Below are positions 44,193 through 53,328 of a stretch of 64,000 nt of DNA, piece after piece (the stretch's first letter is position 1; every line of letters begins with the position of its first letter). Source of the stretch: Brevundimonas sp. NIBR11 (GTDB lineage Bacteria > Pseudomonadota > Alphaproteobacteria > Caulobacterales > Caulobacteraceae); assembly GCF_027912535.1 (NCBI RefSeq), contig NZ_CP115465.1:3102260-3166259 (forward strand), in the 5' to 3' direction. A program made the translations under genes and the position numbers. Under the pieces are notes generated by a model. It did not search any database. It was given only the letters and a program-made list of their open reading frames with translations, and was not told the DNA's origin.

Positions 44193-44972
44193 ATGTCCGA
44201 CACCGTCGCCGATCCGACCTTCCATCCGCCGGAGGATGCGGTCGCCTTCTATGACGAATCCTTGCGTCTGCTGAAGGAGAGCGGGATTCCCTTCCTGTTG
44301 TCCGGCACCTATGCCGTGACAGCCTATACGGGGATCCGCAGGCCGACCAAGGATCTGGACGTGTTCTGCAAGCCCGGCGACTACCCGCGCATCCTCGCCT
44401 TCTTCCAGGCGCGAGGGTACCGGACGGACGTCGAGGACGAGCGCTGGATCGCCAAGGTCTGGAAGGACGACAAGCATTTCTTCGACGTGATCTTCGCCAT
44501 GTCGAACGGGACGATCGCGGTGTCCGACAGCTGGTTCGGCCAGGATACCATCGAGGTCTATGGCCACGAGGTGACCATCACGCCGCCGACGGCCCTGATC
44601 CTGTCCAAGGTCTTCATCCAGGACCGCTATCGCTACGACGGCGCGGACGTAAACCACATCATCCTCAAGCAGGCCGGGGCGATCGACTGGAAATCGCTGC
44701 TGGATCAGATGGACCTGTACTGGGAGGTGCTCATGGCGCACCTGCTGAATTTCCGTTTCGCCTATCCGACCGAGCGGGACAACATCCCGGCCTGGCTGAT
44801 GACCGAGCTGGCCCAGCGGCTGGAGGCCCAGGTCAACCTGCCGGCGCCGCGGGTGAAGGTCTGTCGCGGGCGGCTGTTCTCGGCACGGGACTATGTGTCC
44901 GACGTCGCCGAATGGGGCTTCGGCGACGTGGTCGGCAAGGGCCTGGAGGAGCGCCATGACCCCGTTCATTGA
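44193..44972 (+). CDS. Nucleotidyltransferase-fold protein (AbiEii/MNT-like)
   Basis: 259 residues. The nucleotidyltransferase core is visible: FLLSGTYAVTAYTGIRRPTK followed by DLDVFCK, giving the G[G/S] turn and the DxD metal pair, and a third acidic strand in HFFDVIFAMS. C-terminal helices follow. Such folds occur in AbiE-type toxins and in housekeeping enzymes; no cognate antitoxin is adjacent. It is followed 36 bp later by a metallophosphoesterase on the same strand. Confidence 0.75.
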   Translation: MSDTVADPTFHPPEDAVAFYDESLRLLKESGIPFLLSGTYAVTAYTGIRRPTKDLDVFCKPGDYPRILAFFQARGYRTDVEDERWIAKVWKDDKHFFDVIFAMSNGTIAVSDSWFGQDTIEVYGHEVTITPPTALILSKVFIQDRYRYDGADVNHIILKQAGAIDWKSLLDQMDLYWEVLMAHLLNFRFAYPTERDNIPAWLMTELAQRLEAQVNLPAPRVKVCRGRLFSARDYVSDVAEWGFGDVVGKGLEERHDPVH

Positions 44973-45008
44973 CGCCTTCTGTTCCTACTCCGTCCGGGGT
45001 GGAATGCG

Positions 45009-45779
45009 ATGACCGACGCTCAGCCCCAGACCCCTCAGCCCGGTCTCGACGCGGGTCCGAAGGCGAAGCTGCGCGTGGCCGCCGTCGGCGATCTGCATGT
45101 CGGGGAGGCGTCGGACAAGCCGTACCGCGAACTGTTCGAGCGGGTACACGAGGACGCCGACGTCCTGTGCCTGTGCGGGGACATGGTCAATTTCGGCAAG
45201 ACCCGCGAGGTCGAGATCCTGATCGAGGACCTGAAGCTGTGCCAGATCCCCGTCGTCGGGGTCATGGGCAACCACGAGCACGAGTGTGGTCAGCCCGAGC
45301 ATGTCATGGAAATGATGTGCGACGCCGGAGTGAAGATGATCTCGGCCGGGCGCAGCTACGAGATCGAAGGCGTCGGCTTCGCCGGCGGCAAGGGGTTCGT
45401 CGGCGGGTTCGGCCGCTACATGCTGAGTCCCTTCGGCGAGAGCTCGATCAAGACCTTCGTGCAGGAGGCGGTCGAGGACGCCAACCAGATCGAGACCTCC
45501 ATCCGGTCGCTGAGGACCCAGCGATCGGTGGTGCTGCTGCACTATTCGCCAATCGTGGACACGGTGGTCGGAGAGCCGCCGGAGATTCACGCCTTCCTCG
45601 GCTCGTCGCGATTGGCCGAAACGATCGACCGCTACGAGAACGTCAAACTGGTGGTGCACGGCCATGCGCATCGCGGGGCGCCGAAGGGCGCCACCCATCG
45701 CGGGGTGCCGGTCTACAACGTCGCCCTGCCGGTGCTGCGGACGCTGGGCGACAGGCCTTACCGGGTGTTCGAGGTCTAG
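45009..45779 (+). CDS. Calcineurin-like metallophosphoesterase
   Basis: 256 residues. All five motif blocks are present: VGDLHVGE, LCGDMVNFG, MGNHEHE, LLHYSP and VHGHAHRG. Cytosolic (no signal). Probably cotranscribed with the nucleotidyltransferase-fold gene before it. Target could be a nucleotide or a modified RNA/protein end; sequence does not decide. The stop overlaps the convergent kinase gene by 4 bp. Confidence 0.9.
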   Translation: MTDAQPQTPQPGLDAGPKAKLRVAAVGDLHVGEASDKPYRELFERVHEDADVLCLCGDMVNFGKTREVEILIEDLKLCQIPVVGVMGNHEHECGQPEHVMEMMCDAGVKMISAGRSYEIEGVGFAGGKGFVGGFGRYMLSPFGESSIKTFVQEAVEDANQIETSIRSLRTQRSVVLLHYSPIVDTVVGEPPEIHAFLGSSRLAETIDRYENVKLVVHGHAHRGAPKGATHRGVPVYNVALPVLRTLGDRPYRVFEV

Positions 45780-47905
45780 GCCGCCGCCTCGCTCGCCGGC
45801 TCGTCGTTCGCGTTCATGACGGCGTCGATGGCGGCGAAGAGGCTGGCGTGGGTCAGGGGCTTTGCGACATGGCCGTCCATGCCGGCCGCGAGGCAGCGAG
45901 CCGCGTCCTCGGGCATGGCGTCAGCGGTGACCGCCAGGATGGGGGTGCGGGAAAAATCGTCATCCAGGGCGCGGATCGCCTGGGTCGCGGCCAGACCGTC
46001 CATGCGCGGCATTCGCACGTCCATCAGTATGAGGTCGTAGTGGGCGGACGAGGCCATCTCGACCGCCTCCACGCCGTCGACCGCCTCGAAGATGTCGCAG
46101 CCCAGCGGGGCCAGCATCAGGCGGGCGACCTCACGGTTGGTCGGGTGGTCGTCGACGATCAGAATGCGGGCCGGACCCCCGACACCGGCCTCGACCAGGT
46201 CGGATACGCGGTCGGCGTCGTCTGTTTCGGCCAGGGGCAGAGGCAGGCGGACGACGAAGGTCGAACCGCTTGAGGACGTGCTCTCCAGAGCGATCTCGCC
46301 GCCCATGGCGCGGGTCAGGCGATGGGCGACGGCAAGGCCAAGGCCGGCGCCGACATGGGTGCGGCTGATGGTGTCGTCGGCCTGGACAAAGGCCTGGAAC
46401 AGGGTGGGGACCAGATCGGGCGCGACCCCTGGGCCGGTGTCGGAGACGCGGAAGACCGTCAGGGCGCCCTCGCGCGCGACGCTGACCGCGACCTCGCCCT
46501 CGGTCGTGAATTTGACGGCGTTTGAGACCAACCGGTGGAGAATCTGGCGCAGACGACGGTGGTCGGCCCGCACCGGAGCCTCGGCGCCAGGCAGGACGCT
46601 TACGTGGATCGGCAGGGCCTTGGCCGCGGCGCAGTCGCCGCTGGCGGCCACGACCTGGGCCAGGAGACCGGCGGGGAGGATGGCGTCCGTGCCGACGACA
46701 GCGTCGCCGCGCGATACCTCCAGCACGTCTTCGACCAGGGTCAGCAGGGCTGCGCCGGACTTCTGGATCTCATCGACCTCACGGCGGGCCTCCTCGTCCA
46801 GACCGGGCCGGCGCGACAGGATCTCAGCATAGCCGACGACACCGTGCAGAGGGGTGCGCATCTCGTGGCTCATCAGGGCCAGGAAGCGGGACTTGGCCGC
46901 GTCGGCGGCCTCGGCCTGACGGCGGGCGATCTGGGCTGCGAGCGTTCGGGCTTCCAGCTTGTCCATCATGCGACGACGCTCGGAAACGATGGTCGAAACC
47001 GGCAAGGCCACGGCGATCAGGGCCAGAAGGAAGCCGTAGAAGACGTTCAACTGACGCACGATGGTCGGCACGTGGGCCAGTTCGGGATCGACGGCCAGAC
47101 GTTGCAGGGTCACCGGACCGTGCCCGGTGATGGTCGCCACCCCGCCGACCAGGGTGACCAGCAGGACCGCGAGGGCAGACCCCGTGGTCGAGACGCGGAA
47201 GACCAGCAGCAGCAGGGCCGGGAAGATCAGATAGGTGATCGGCACGCTGGACTGACAGAAGACAACGAGGGCGACCGCCGTCAGCAGGCTGAACAGGGCG
47301 ATGCTTTCCTTCGGCCCGGCGACGGCCTTGGTGTCGCTGAACCGGTGGCGGCGCGCCAGGAGGAGCAGCGGCGGGGTAACCGTGAGCAGGCCCAGGGCTT
47401 CCATCGCGAAATAGCGTTGGAAGGTGAATGCGTAGAGGTCCGCCGAATAGGTCTGCAGGACCGCCGCCACGGTGACGATGGTGACCGTGCAGAAGAGGAC
47501 GGCCGGGGTGACGGCGGCGACCGCGAACATCACCAGACGTCTCGGACGACGCAGGTTCAGCGCGGCGCCGCAGAGCCTGCGCGCCAGGACGCCGGCGATC
47601 AGCACTTCGGCCAGGTTGAGTACGGCGTTGAGCCACAGGAAGGGCATGGGGTCGCCGCGCACGACGTTGGAGGCCAGGTTGATGACGAGACAAGCGGCCA
47701 GGACGGTGACGGCCTTACGACGGTGCAACTGCAGGAAGGCGGCCAGCAGGATGCCGTTGGCGGGCCACATCACGACCGCCCCGAACTGGCGCGCGCTCCA
47801 CACGCCGATCAGCAGGCTGGCGCAGAAGAGGGCCACATAGGCCCAGCCCGCCGGTCCCGCCTCGCGTCCATCTTCGTGGCGGAAGATCCGCCAGCGACCC
47901 TGCAT
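45776..47905 (-). CDS. Hybrid sensor histidine kinase with MASE1 membrane domain
   Basis: About 709 residues from the ATG at 47903-47905 (AGGGGACC upstream); another ATG at 47947 lacks an RBS. N-terminal MASE1-like domain of about eight helices (about 22-305), HisKA with SHEMRTPLHG (phospho-His about 347), HATPase (DTGPGVAPD, GAGLGLAVAH) and a C-terminal receiver with acceptor Asp in LILMDVRMPRMDG and Lys in AKPLTH. Signal and partner are unknown; no phosphotransferase is nearby. Confidence 0.92.
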   Translation of the reverse strand: MQGRWRIFRHEDGREAGPAGWAYVALFCASLLIGVWSARQFGAVVMWPANGILLAAFLQLHRRKAVTVLAACLVINLASNVVRGDPMPFLWLNAVLNLAEVLIAGVLARRLCGAALNLRRPRRLVMFAVAAVTPAVLFCTVTIVTVAAVLQTYSADLYAFTFQRYFAMEALGLLTVTPPLLLLARRHRFSDTKAVAGPKESIALFSLLTAVALVVFCQSSVPITYLIFPALLLLVFRVSTTGSALAVLLVTLVGGVATITGHGPVTLQRLAVDPELAHVPTIVRQLNVFYGFLLALIAVALPVSTIVSERRRMMDKLEARTLAAQIARRQAEAADAAKSRFLALMSHEMRTPLHGVVGYAEILSRRPGLDEEARREVDEIQKSGAALLTLVEDVLEVSRGDAVVGTDAILPAGLLAQVVAASGDCAAAKALPIHVSVLPGAEAPVRADHRRLRQILHRLVSNAVKFTTEGEVAVSVAREGALTVFRVSDTGPGVAPDLVPTLFQAFVQADDTISRTHVGAGLGLAVAHRLTRAMGGEIALESTSSSGSTFVVRLPLPLAETDDADRVSDLVEAGVGGPARILIVDDHPTNREVARLMLAPLGCDIFEAVDGVEAVEMASSAHYDLILMDVRMPRMDGLAATQAIRALDDDFSRTPILAVTADAMPEDAARCLAAGMDGHVAKPLTHASLFAAIDAVMNANDEPASEAAA

Positions 47906-48292
47906 CAGAATGGTCCCCTGCCGCACGAATTGGTCATGCCACAACAAGGGTTAACGCACGGTAGTATGGCTATCCGTAGTTCCCCTTATCCGAGGGTATC
48001 GAAGGTGGCCGGCGTGGGGTCGCCTCCAGGGTCATGGCCCGGGCCAGCCCCGAGTCTCCTCCCCGATTGCCGACAGAGGGCCGCACGACGCAGATCGGAA
48101 AAGGTTGCGCGGCGCCGGAGGGAATCGGGCGGTGCGTGGAGGGGCGGCCACAGTGAGGCTTAAGCGCGACTGTGGATGGTAGACAGGTCCAAAAGGTTAA
48201 GATAACGCTGATTACGCGGCTCGTAGGGCTCGTTTCAGGTTCGCCTGAGAGGGGAAAAACGAGGTCTCGCAAGGACTTAAGGGGAGCTGACC
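47906..48292. other. Divergent intergenic region
   Basis: This gap of almost 390 bp lies between the hybrid kinase and the secreted repeat protein. No convincing gene was found. Short inverted pieces occur, but none forms a strong terminator. It should hold both promoters; AAGGGGAGC at about 48281-48288 is the ribosome-binding site of the following gene. Confidence 0.4.
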
Positions 48293-48748
48293 ATGGATCC
48301 GATTACTTCGATCGCGGCGGCCATGCTGATCTCGGGCGCTGCCGCCCCGGACGGCCATGGTTGTCCTGAAGCGCCACACTACGGCGACGTCCCGTGCTCG
48401 TGCACGCGCGTCGTTGATTTCTACGGCCCGTGGACCGGCGGCGGCCACGGCTGGCCGGGACCGGGGGGCTGGGGCCCGCCGATCAACAACCCGGGAGCCC
48501 CGATTCACGTGGCGTCGCCCGGCGTTCGCGTGATCGGTCGCCCGATCAACGTCGCCGCTCCGGCGATCTACATCGACGGACCTCCGGTCTATGTCGATGC
48601 GCCGCCGATCCGCATCGCGCCGGCCCAAATCTACGTCCAGCGTCCGGACGTGGTCGTCCGTCCGTCGGAAATCCTGGTCGAGCCGCCGGAAGTCCACTTC
48701 GCGGACTGCCCCGACGGCACGACCTGCGAGCCCGTCGGCGGTCACTGA
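48293..48748 (+). CDS. Secreted Pro/Val/Ile-rich repeat protein, unknown
   Basis: 151 residues with a short hydrophobic N-terminus (PITSIAAAMLISGAAA), Cys-containing CPEAPHYGDVPCSCTR, a Gly/Pro/Trp segment and then an alternating series such as GRPINVAAPAIYIDGPPVYV and DAPPIRIAPAQIYVQRP. The P-x-(I/V)-x-(I/V) spacing repeats about every 7-8 residues through residue 138, suggesting a beta-rich solenoid or surface fibre. Well-placed GGGGAGC ribosome-binding site and a strong terminator after it. Confidence 0.75.
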   Translation: MDPITSIAAAMLISGAAAPDGHGCPEAPHYGDVPCSCTRVVDFYGPWTGGGHGWPGPGGWGPPINNPGAPIHVASPGVRVIGRPINVAAPAIYIDGPPVYVDAPPIRIAPAQIYVQRPDVVVRPSEILVEPPEVHFADCPDGTTCEPVGGH

Positions 48749-48771
48749 GACCCAAACCGATTGAATGCCGA

Positions 48772-48805
48772 GGGCCGCTTCCGAGAGGAAGCGGCCCTTT
48801 CGTTT
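48772..48805 (+). terminator. Intrinsic terminator of the secreted repeat protein gene
   Basis: GGGCCGCTTCC (48772-48782) pairs perfectly with GGAAGCGGCCC (48787-48797) around GAGA, followed by TTTCGTTT. Confidence 0.92.
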
Positions 48806-48846
48806 GAGGACGTGCTGGTGGCCCTGTTTGCTCGACCGTCTCGAAA

Positions 48847-49257
48847 CTACCGAGGTATGACCGCGAACTCGGGCGGAACAGCCGTCAGGACGTCGAGACA
48901 ACCTCCGCCGGTAACGAAGCAATAGTGGCTGGCAGGGCCAAAAATTTCGGACCATAGCCTTGCCGCAGCGCTGTCGGAGAACAGAGACCCCTCGACGCGA
49001 TAAGCGAAATGATGCGGAACCAACCCACGGTCGACGCCCGGAGCGGTCTCGATGCTCAGCGTCATCTCGTCGAGCATTCTAGAGACGCCCACCAAGGCGA
49101 AACGCACACGGAGGGCGCGCCGGCTGTCTTGCGGAATGACGAAATCAGCGGTCCCGGCCAGCCAGTCGAAGCCGATCAGATCGCTGTTAACGCAATCGAA
49201 CTCAACTCCAGCATCGATGGGGAAATAGGTCGCCACTGCGATGTCTCTATGAGTCAC
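48847..49257 (-). CDS. Hypothetical protein
   Basis: 136 residues; start is a GTG at 49255-49257. No signal or membrane segment. Sequence reads as a plausible globular domain (FDWLAGTADFVIPQDSRRAL, RMLDEMTLSIETAPGV, RLWSEIFGPASHYCFVTGGG). Codon choice looks less GC-extreme than the neighbours, so it may be a recent arrival. No family recognised. Confidence 0.6.
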   Translation of the reverse strand: MTHRDIAVATYFPIDAGVEFDCVNSDLIGFDWLAGTADFVIPQDSRRALRVRFALVGVSRMLDEMTLSIETAPGVDRGLVPHHFAYRVEGSLFSDSAAARLWSEIFGPASHYCFVTGGGCLDVLTAVPPEFAVIPR

Positions 49258-49350
49258 CGACCAGGGGTCGGCCAGCCTCTGCTCAAACGGATCTTGCGGC
49301 CCGTCTATGGCGAGTAACCGCGCCGGTTGAGAGCGCGGCTCGGAAGAAGC

Positions 49351-50103
49351 CTAGCCCTCGAGCAGGTCGTCGGCGGCGTCTTTGGACACGACCTCGTCGG
49401 GTTGTTCCGCCGCGACGGTCGGGCGGGTCGTCGTCGCGCCCGCGCTCGGTTCAACGGTCGGACGGGCAGCGGCGGCCGCCGTCGGGGCGGCGCAGTAGTC
49501 GCGGGTCTCGCGCGCCAGGGCCAGGTAGCCGCCGTCGAGGGCGGCCTTGACCGCGGCGTCGCAGTCGTCGTCGCCGATCAGGCGGGTGACCTCCCGGCGA
49601 ACGGCCAGATAGGCCGTCTGCTTGTCGCGCAGGGTGCGGGCGGCGCGACGGTCGTCGGGCAGGCACAGCGACATCCAGCCGGCGTCGGCGCAGCGGCTGA
49701 CCAACTGGCTTTCGCGCTCCGTCAGGACGCCGGCGTCGATCGGCTGGATCGGTCCGGGATCGACGGCTGCAGCCGTCGTCGTGGCGGCGGCGAGCCGCGC
49801 GGGCGACGAGACCGGCGGACCCGCCGGGGGCGAGACGGGCGGCTCGGCGACCGTCATCTCGGGCGCCGGCGCGAGCGTGTCGGGCGACGGCGCCTCGGTC
49901 GAGGACGCATTGGGGCCCAGCACCACTGCGGGGGCGTCGGCGACGATGTTGGAGCCTGGAACCGGCACGATCATGATGTCCGGCACGGCGTAGCGGCAGA
50001 CATAGCGGCCGTTCTCGACGGCGCAGCCCTGAATCGTGGCCTGGATAGCCTGGGCCTCCACCGCGGCGGGGCTGGCGAGCAGGGCGAACATCAGTCCGAT
50101 CAT
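49351..50103 (-). CDS. Secreted protein with Pro/Ala/Thr-rich linkers, unknown
   Basis: 250 residues. Signal peptide (about 1-17), an N-terminal segment with CAVENGRYVCRYAVPD, a long low-complexity Pro/Ala/Thr linker, then a Cys-containing helical domain (SRCADAGWMSLCLPDDRRAA, DDCDAAVKAALDGG, YCAAP) and a second linker. Probably periplasmic with disulfides. No family recognised. Confidence 0.68.
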   Translation of the reverse strand: MIGLMFALLASPAAVEAQAIQATIQGCAVENGRYVCRYAVPDIMIVPVPGSNIVADAPAVVLGPNASSTEAPSPDTLAPAPEMTVAEPPVSPPAGPPVSSPARLAAATTTAAAVDPGPIQPIDAGVLTERESQLVSRCADAGWMSLCLPDDRRAARTLRDKQTAYLAVRREVTRLIGDDDCDAAVKAALDGGYLALARETRDYCAAPTAAAAARPTVEPSAGATTTRPTVAAEQPDEVVSKDAADDLLEG

Positions 50104-50199
50104 GAGGGGCCTCCTGCCGCAGGACCGGAGACGGGGGACTCCGGGCGGTCGGTCAAAGTGGACATTAACTCTTTTGGTCGTGCCGGGCCTAGTGAAATC

Positions 50200-50973
50200 T
50201 CAGGCTTCGGCGACCGGCGGTTCGCCGGAAACAGCCGGCTCATCGACCAGATGGGCCTGGTGGCGCGTCTGACGGCGTTCCACCGCATAGCTGACGAGCC
50301 ACAGGGCCATCGCCCAGGCAGCGCCGACGCACCATCCGGCCATGACGTCAGAAGCCCAGTGCGCGCCCAGATAGATGCGGGTCAGACCGACGATCAGGGC
50401 GAAGGTCATGCCGACACCGAGCACCCAGGCCTTCACGCGCTTCCTTGGAAAGGCCCGCGTGAGCATCACGGCGACCGTCAGGTAGAAGACCGTCGAGAGC
50501 AAGGCATGGCCGGAGGGGAAGCTGGCGTTCAGCGTCTCGACCGCCTGATAGACCGCCGGCGGGCGTTGGCGTTCGAAGAGGGCCTTCAGCCCCTCGCTGA
50601 GGCCCACGCCACCGGCCAGGCCGACGATCAGCAGAAGCGCCGAGAGTCGTTTGCGAAGGATGAGCAGAAAGACGAGCGCCACGATGGCGAAAAGAGTCAG
50701 CACCGATATGCCGCCCAGAGAGGTCAGATCGGCCGCGGCCTCATGCAGCCACCACGGACCGCGCGGCTGGCCGGCGACCGGCTGCATCCAGTGGAGCACC
50801 ATCTGGTCGAAGGCCTGGCCGTCGGCCTCGGTCATGTCGTCGGCTATCTCGACGAAGGTCATGATCCCCAGGGTGACGATGGCCAGGGCGCCCAGGGCGG
50901 CGAATTCGGCGCGCGCGACGGTCAGGGCGCGGCGAAGGAACGGGACGAGTTCGGAAGTCTGCACCCGCCGCAA
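50200..50973 (-). CDS. PAP2-family membrane phosphatase
   Basis: 257 residues; the start is TTG at 50971-50973 or the GTG at 50964. About six membrane helices. The three phosphatase motifs are visible: KALFERQRPP, SFPSGHALLST and a third motif with TRIYLGAHWASDV. The family dephosphorylates lipid phosphates such as undecaprenyl diphosphate or phosphatidate at the outer face of the inner membrane. Confidence 0.9.
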   Translation of the reverse strand: MRRVQTSELVPFLRRALTVARAEFAALGALAIVTLGIMTFVEIADDMTEADGQAFDQMVLHWMQPVAGQPRGPWWLHEAAADLTSLGGISVLTLFAIVALVFLLILRKRLSALLLIVGLAGGVGLSEGLKALFERQRPPAVYQAVETLNASFPSGHALLSTVFYLTVAVMLTRAFPRKRVKAWVLGVGMTFALIVGLTRIYLGAHWASDVMAGWCVGAAWAMALWLVSYAVERRQTRHQAHLVDEPAVSGEPPVAEA

Positions 50974-51135
50974 ACGGCCAAGCTGGCAGGCCGTTCCCGA
51001 TCACGGCTTCGTGAATCCTGTCACAGACGACCGTCGTACGGCCGTCGCGGCTTTTGCACAGGCTCATCCCCCGACGACACGTGATTCGACACGAATTCCG
51101 ACGTCAAGCCCGTTGACCATTGGTTAGGCATCTGC

Positions 51136-51182
51136 GCCCCATATGTTGGTTCGGGGCGCGCTTCGGCCACTAGATGCAGTGG
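51136..51182. promoter_or_regulatory. Two NrdR-box-like sites upstream of nrdA
   Basis: GCCCCATATGTTGGTT (51136-51151) and the palindrome CCACTAGATGCAGTGG (51167-51182) begin exactly 31 bp apart, the tandem phasing expected for NrdR. They lie 42-88 bp before the nrdA start and downstream of TTGACC (51113-51118), so binding would block initiation. Confidence 0.6.
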
Positions 51183-51223
51183 TTGGGGCGCAGGCGGCTC
51201 AACTTTGATTTTTGTTCAGGGCG

Positions 51224-53116
51224 ATGACGATTATGGCTGGCGGCGAAGCGTTGAAGACTGTGGAATTCGAGGCCGTTGAGGCTGCGCCCGCCCATGAGAA
51301 GCCCCATCTGACTGTGGTGCGCAGCCTTGAACTCGACCGGTCGCGCGACGACCTTCTGACCGACTTCGGCAAGAAGACGCTGGAGGATCGCTACCTTCTG
51401 GCCGGCGAAAGCTACCAGGACATGTTCGCGCGCGTCTCGACGGCCTATGCCGACGACGCCGACCATGCCCAGCGCGTCTACGACTACATGTCGAAGCTCT
51501 GGTTCATGCCCTCGACGCCGGTGCTGTCGAACGGCGGCGCGAACCGCGGCCTGCCCATCTCCTGCTTCCTGAACTCGGTGCAGGACTCGCTCGACGGCAT
51601 CCAGCGCGTCTGGAACGAGAACGTGTCCCTGGCCTCGAACGGCGGCGGCATCGGCACCTACTGGGGCGGAGTCCGCTCCATCGGCGAGAAGGTGAAGGGC
51701 GCGGGCCAGACTTCGGGCATCATTCCCTTCATCCGCGTGATGGACTCTCTGACTCTAGCGATCTCTCAGGGGTCGCTGCGTCGCGGATCGGCGGCGGTCT
51801 ACCTCGACGTGCACCACCCGGAGATCGAGGAGTTCCTGGAGATCCGGAAGCCCTCGGGCGACTTCAACAGGAAGTCCCTGAACCTGCACCACGGGCTGAA
51901 CATCACCGACGAGTTCATGGAGGCGGTGAAGAGCGGTTCCCTGTTCGCCCTGCGCTCGCCCAAGAACAACGAGGTGATGCGCCAGGTCGACGCCCGCTCG
52001 CTGTGGCAGAAGATTCTCGAGATCCGCCTGCAGACCGGCGAGCCCTATCTGATCTTCTCCGACACGGTGAACCGCCAGATGCCGAAGCACCAGCAGGAGC
52101 TGGGGCTGAAGGTGAAGCAGTCGAACCTGTGCTCGGAAATCATGCTGCACACGGGCCCCGACCACCTGGGCATCGATCGCACCGCCGTCTGCTGCCTGTC
52201 GTCGGTCAACGCCGAGAAATTCCTGGAGTGGCGCGAGGAGCCCCGCTTCATCGAGGACGTGATGCGCTTCCTGGACAACGTCCTGGAGGACTTCATCACC
52301 CGCGCCCCGCCGGAAATGGCCGCCGCCGTCTATTCGGCCAAGCGCGAGCGCTCGGTGGGCCTGGGCCTGATGGGCTTCCACTCCTTCCTGCAGTCGCAGG
52401 GCGTGGCGTTTGAATCCGCCATGGCCAAGTCGTGGAACATGCGGCTGTTCAAACACCTGCGTCGCGAGGCCGACAAGGCCAGCGTCAAGCTGGCCGAGGA
52501 GAAGGGGCCCTGCGCCGACGCCGAGGAGCGTGGCGTGATGGAGCGGTTCTCGCACAAGCTGGCCATCGCCCCGACAGCCTCGATTTCGATCATCTGCGGC
52601 GGGACGTCGGCGGGCATCGAGCCGATCCCGGCGAACATCTACACCCACAAGACCCTGTCGGGCTCCTTCGCGGTCAAGAACCCGTATCTGGAGCAACTGC
52701 TGGAAGGCTACGGCGCCAACACCGACGCGGTGTGGAGCTCGATCCTGGAGCACGAGGGCTCGGTCCAGCACCTGACCATGCTAAACGACGACGAGAAGGG
52801 GATCTTCAAGACCGCCTTCGAACTGGACCAGCGCTGGGTCGTGGAACTGTCGGCCGACCGCTCCCCGGAAATCTGCCAGGCCCAGTCAATCAACCTGTTC
52901 ATCCCGGGCGACGTCAACAAGTGGGATCTGCACATGCTGCACTGGAAGGCGTGGGAGACCGGCGTGAAGTCGCTCTACTACCTGCGTTCCAAATCGGTGC
53001 AGCGCGCGGCCTTCGCCGGCGCCGAGGACAAGGAAGCGGTCGAGCCCGATCCGAACCAGCCGGACCTCTTCTCGGCCGCCCCCACCGACTACGACGAGTG
53101 CCTAGCCTGTCAGTAG
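51224..53116 (+). CDS. nrdA: Ribonucleotide reductase class Ia, alpha subunit NrdA without ATP cone
   Basis: About 630 residues from ATG 51224 (another ATG at 51233). The catalytic triad is NLCSE (Asn301, Cys303, Glu305), a redox Cys sits at 114 (PISCFLNS) and the C-terminus ends in a CxxC tail (DECLACQ) that takes electrons from thioredoxin. The usual N-terminal ATP-cone domain that senses ATP/dATP is missing: the barrel begins within about 40 residues. Two NrdR-like boxes precede it. Confidence 0.95.
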   Translation: MTIMAGGEALKTVEFEAVEAAPAHEKPHLTVVRSLELDRSRDDLLTDFGKKTLEDRYLLAGESYQDMFARVSTAYADDADHAQRVYDYMSKLWFMPSTPVLSNGGANRGLPISCFLNSVQDSLDGIQRVWNENVSLASNGGGIGTYWGGVRSIGEKVKGAGQTSGIIPFIRVMDSLTLAISQGSLRRGSAAVYLDVHHPEIEEFLEIRKPSGDFNRKSLNLHHGLNITDEFMEAVKSGSLFALRSPKNNEVMRQVDARSLWQKILEIRLQTGEPYLIFSDTVNRQMPKHQQELGLKVKQSNLCSEIMLHTGPDHLGIDRTAVCCLSSVNAEKFLEWREEPRFIEDVMRFLDNVLEDFITRAPPEMAAAVYSAKRERSVGLGLMGFHSFLQSQGVAFESAMAKSWNMRLFKHLRREADKASVKLAEEKGPCADAEERGVMERFSHKLAIAPTASISIICGGTSAGIEPIPANIYTHKTLSGSFAVKNPYLEQLLEGYGANTDAVWSSILEHEGSVQHLTMLNDDEKGIFKTAFELDQRWVVELSADRSPEICQAQSINLFIPGDVNKWDLHMLHWKAWETGVKSLYYLRSKSVQRAAFAGAEDKEAVEPDPNQPDLFSAAPTDYDECLACQ

Positions 53117-53219
53117 GGGGCCGGGGGCTTCAGAACCAGCAATCTGACGAGCGGCTTCTGCAAAGGCGCCGCTCGTTTCGTGTCGGCGCCCCTTAACCCT
53201 CCTGAACACCCCTGATCGG

Positions 53220-53245
53220 GGAACCTGGGCCGTGAAAGTCGCGTT
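53220..53245 (+). promoter_or_regulatory. Candidate EcfG promoter of an outer-membrane protein gene
   Basis: GGAAC (53220-53224), 17-bp spacer, CGTT (53242-53245). The spacer is one longer than at the stress locus but within the accepted range. The start would be near 53251, about 80 nt before the gene. Confidence 0.5.
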
Positions 53246-53328
53246 GGGCGCTCATGTCGGGGAGATGTCGCAAAATCGCGGTTGGACTCCTTTCGATTCC
53301 GGTGCAGGGTGACAGCTGTTAACGGACT

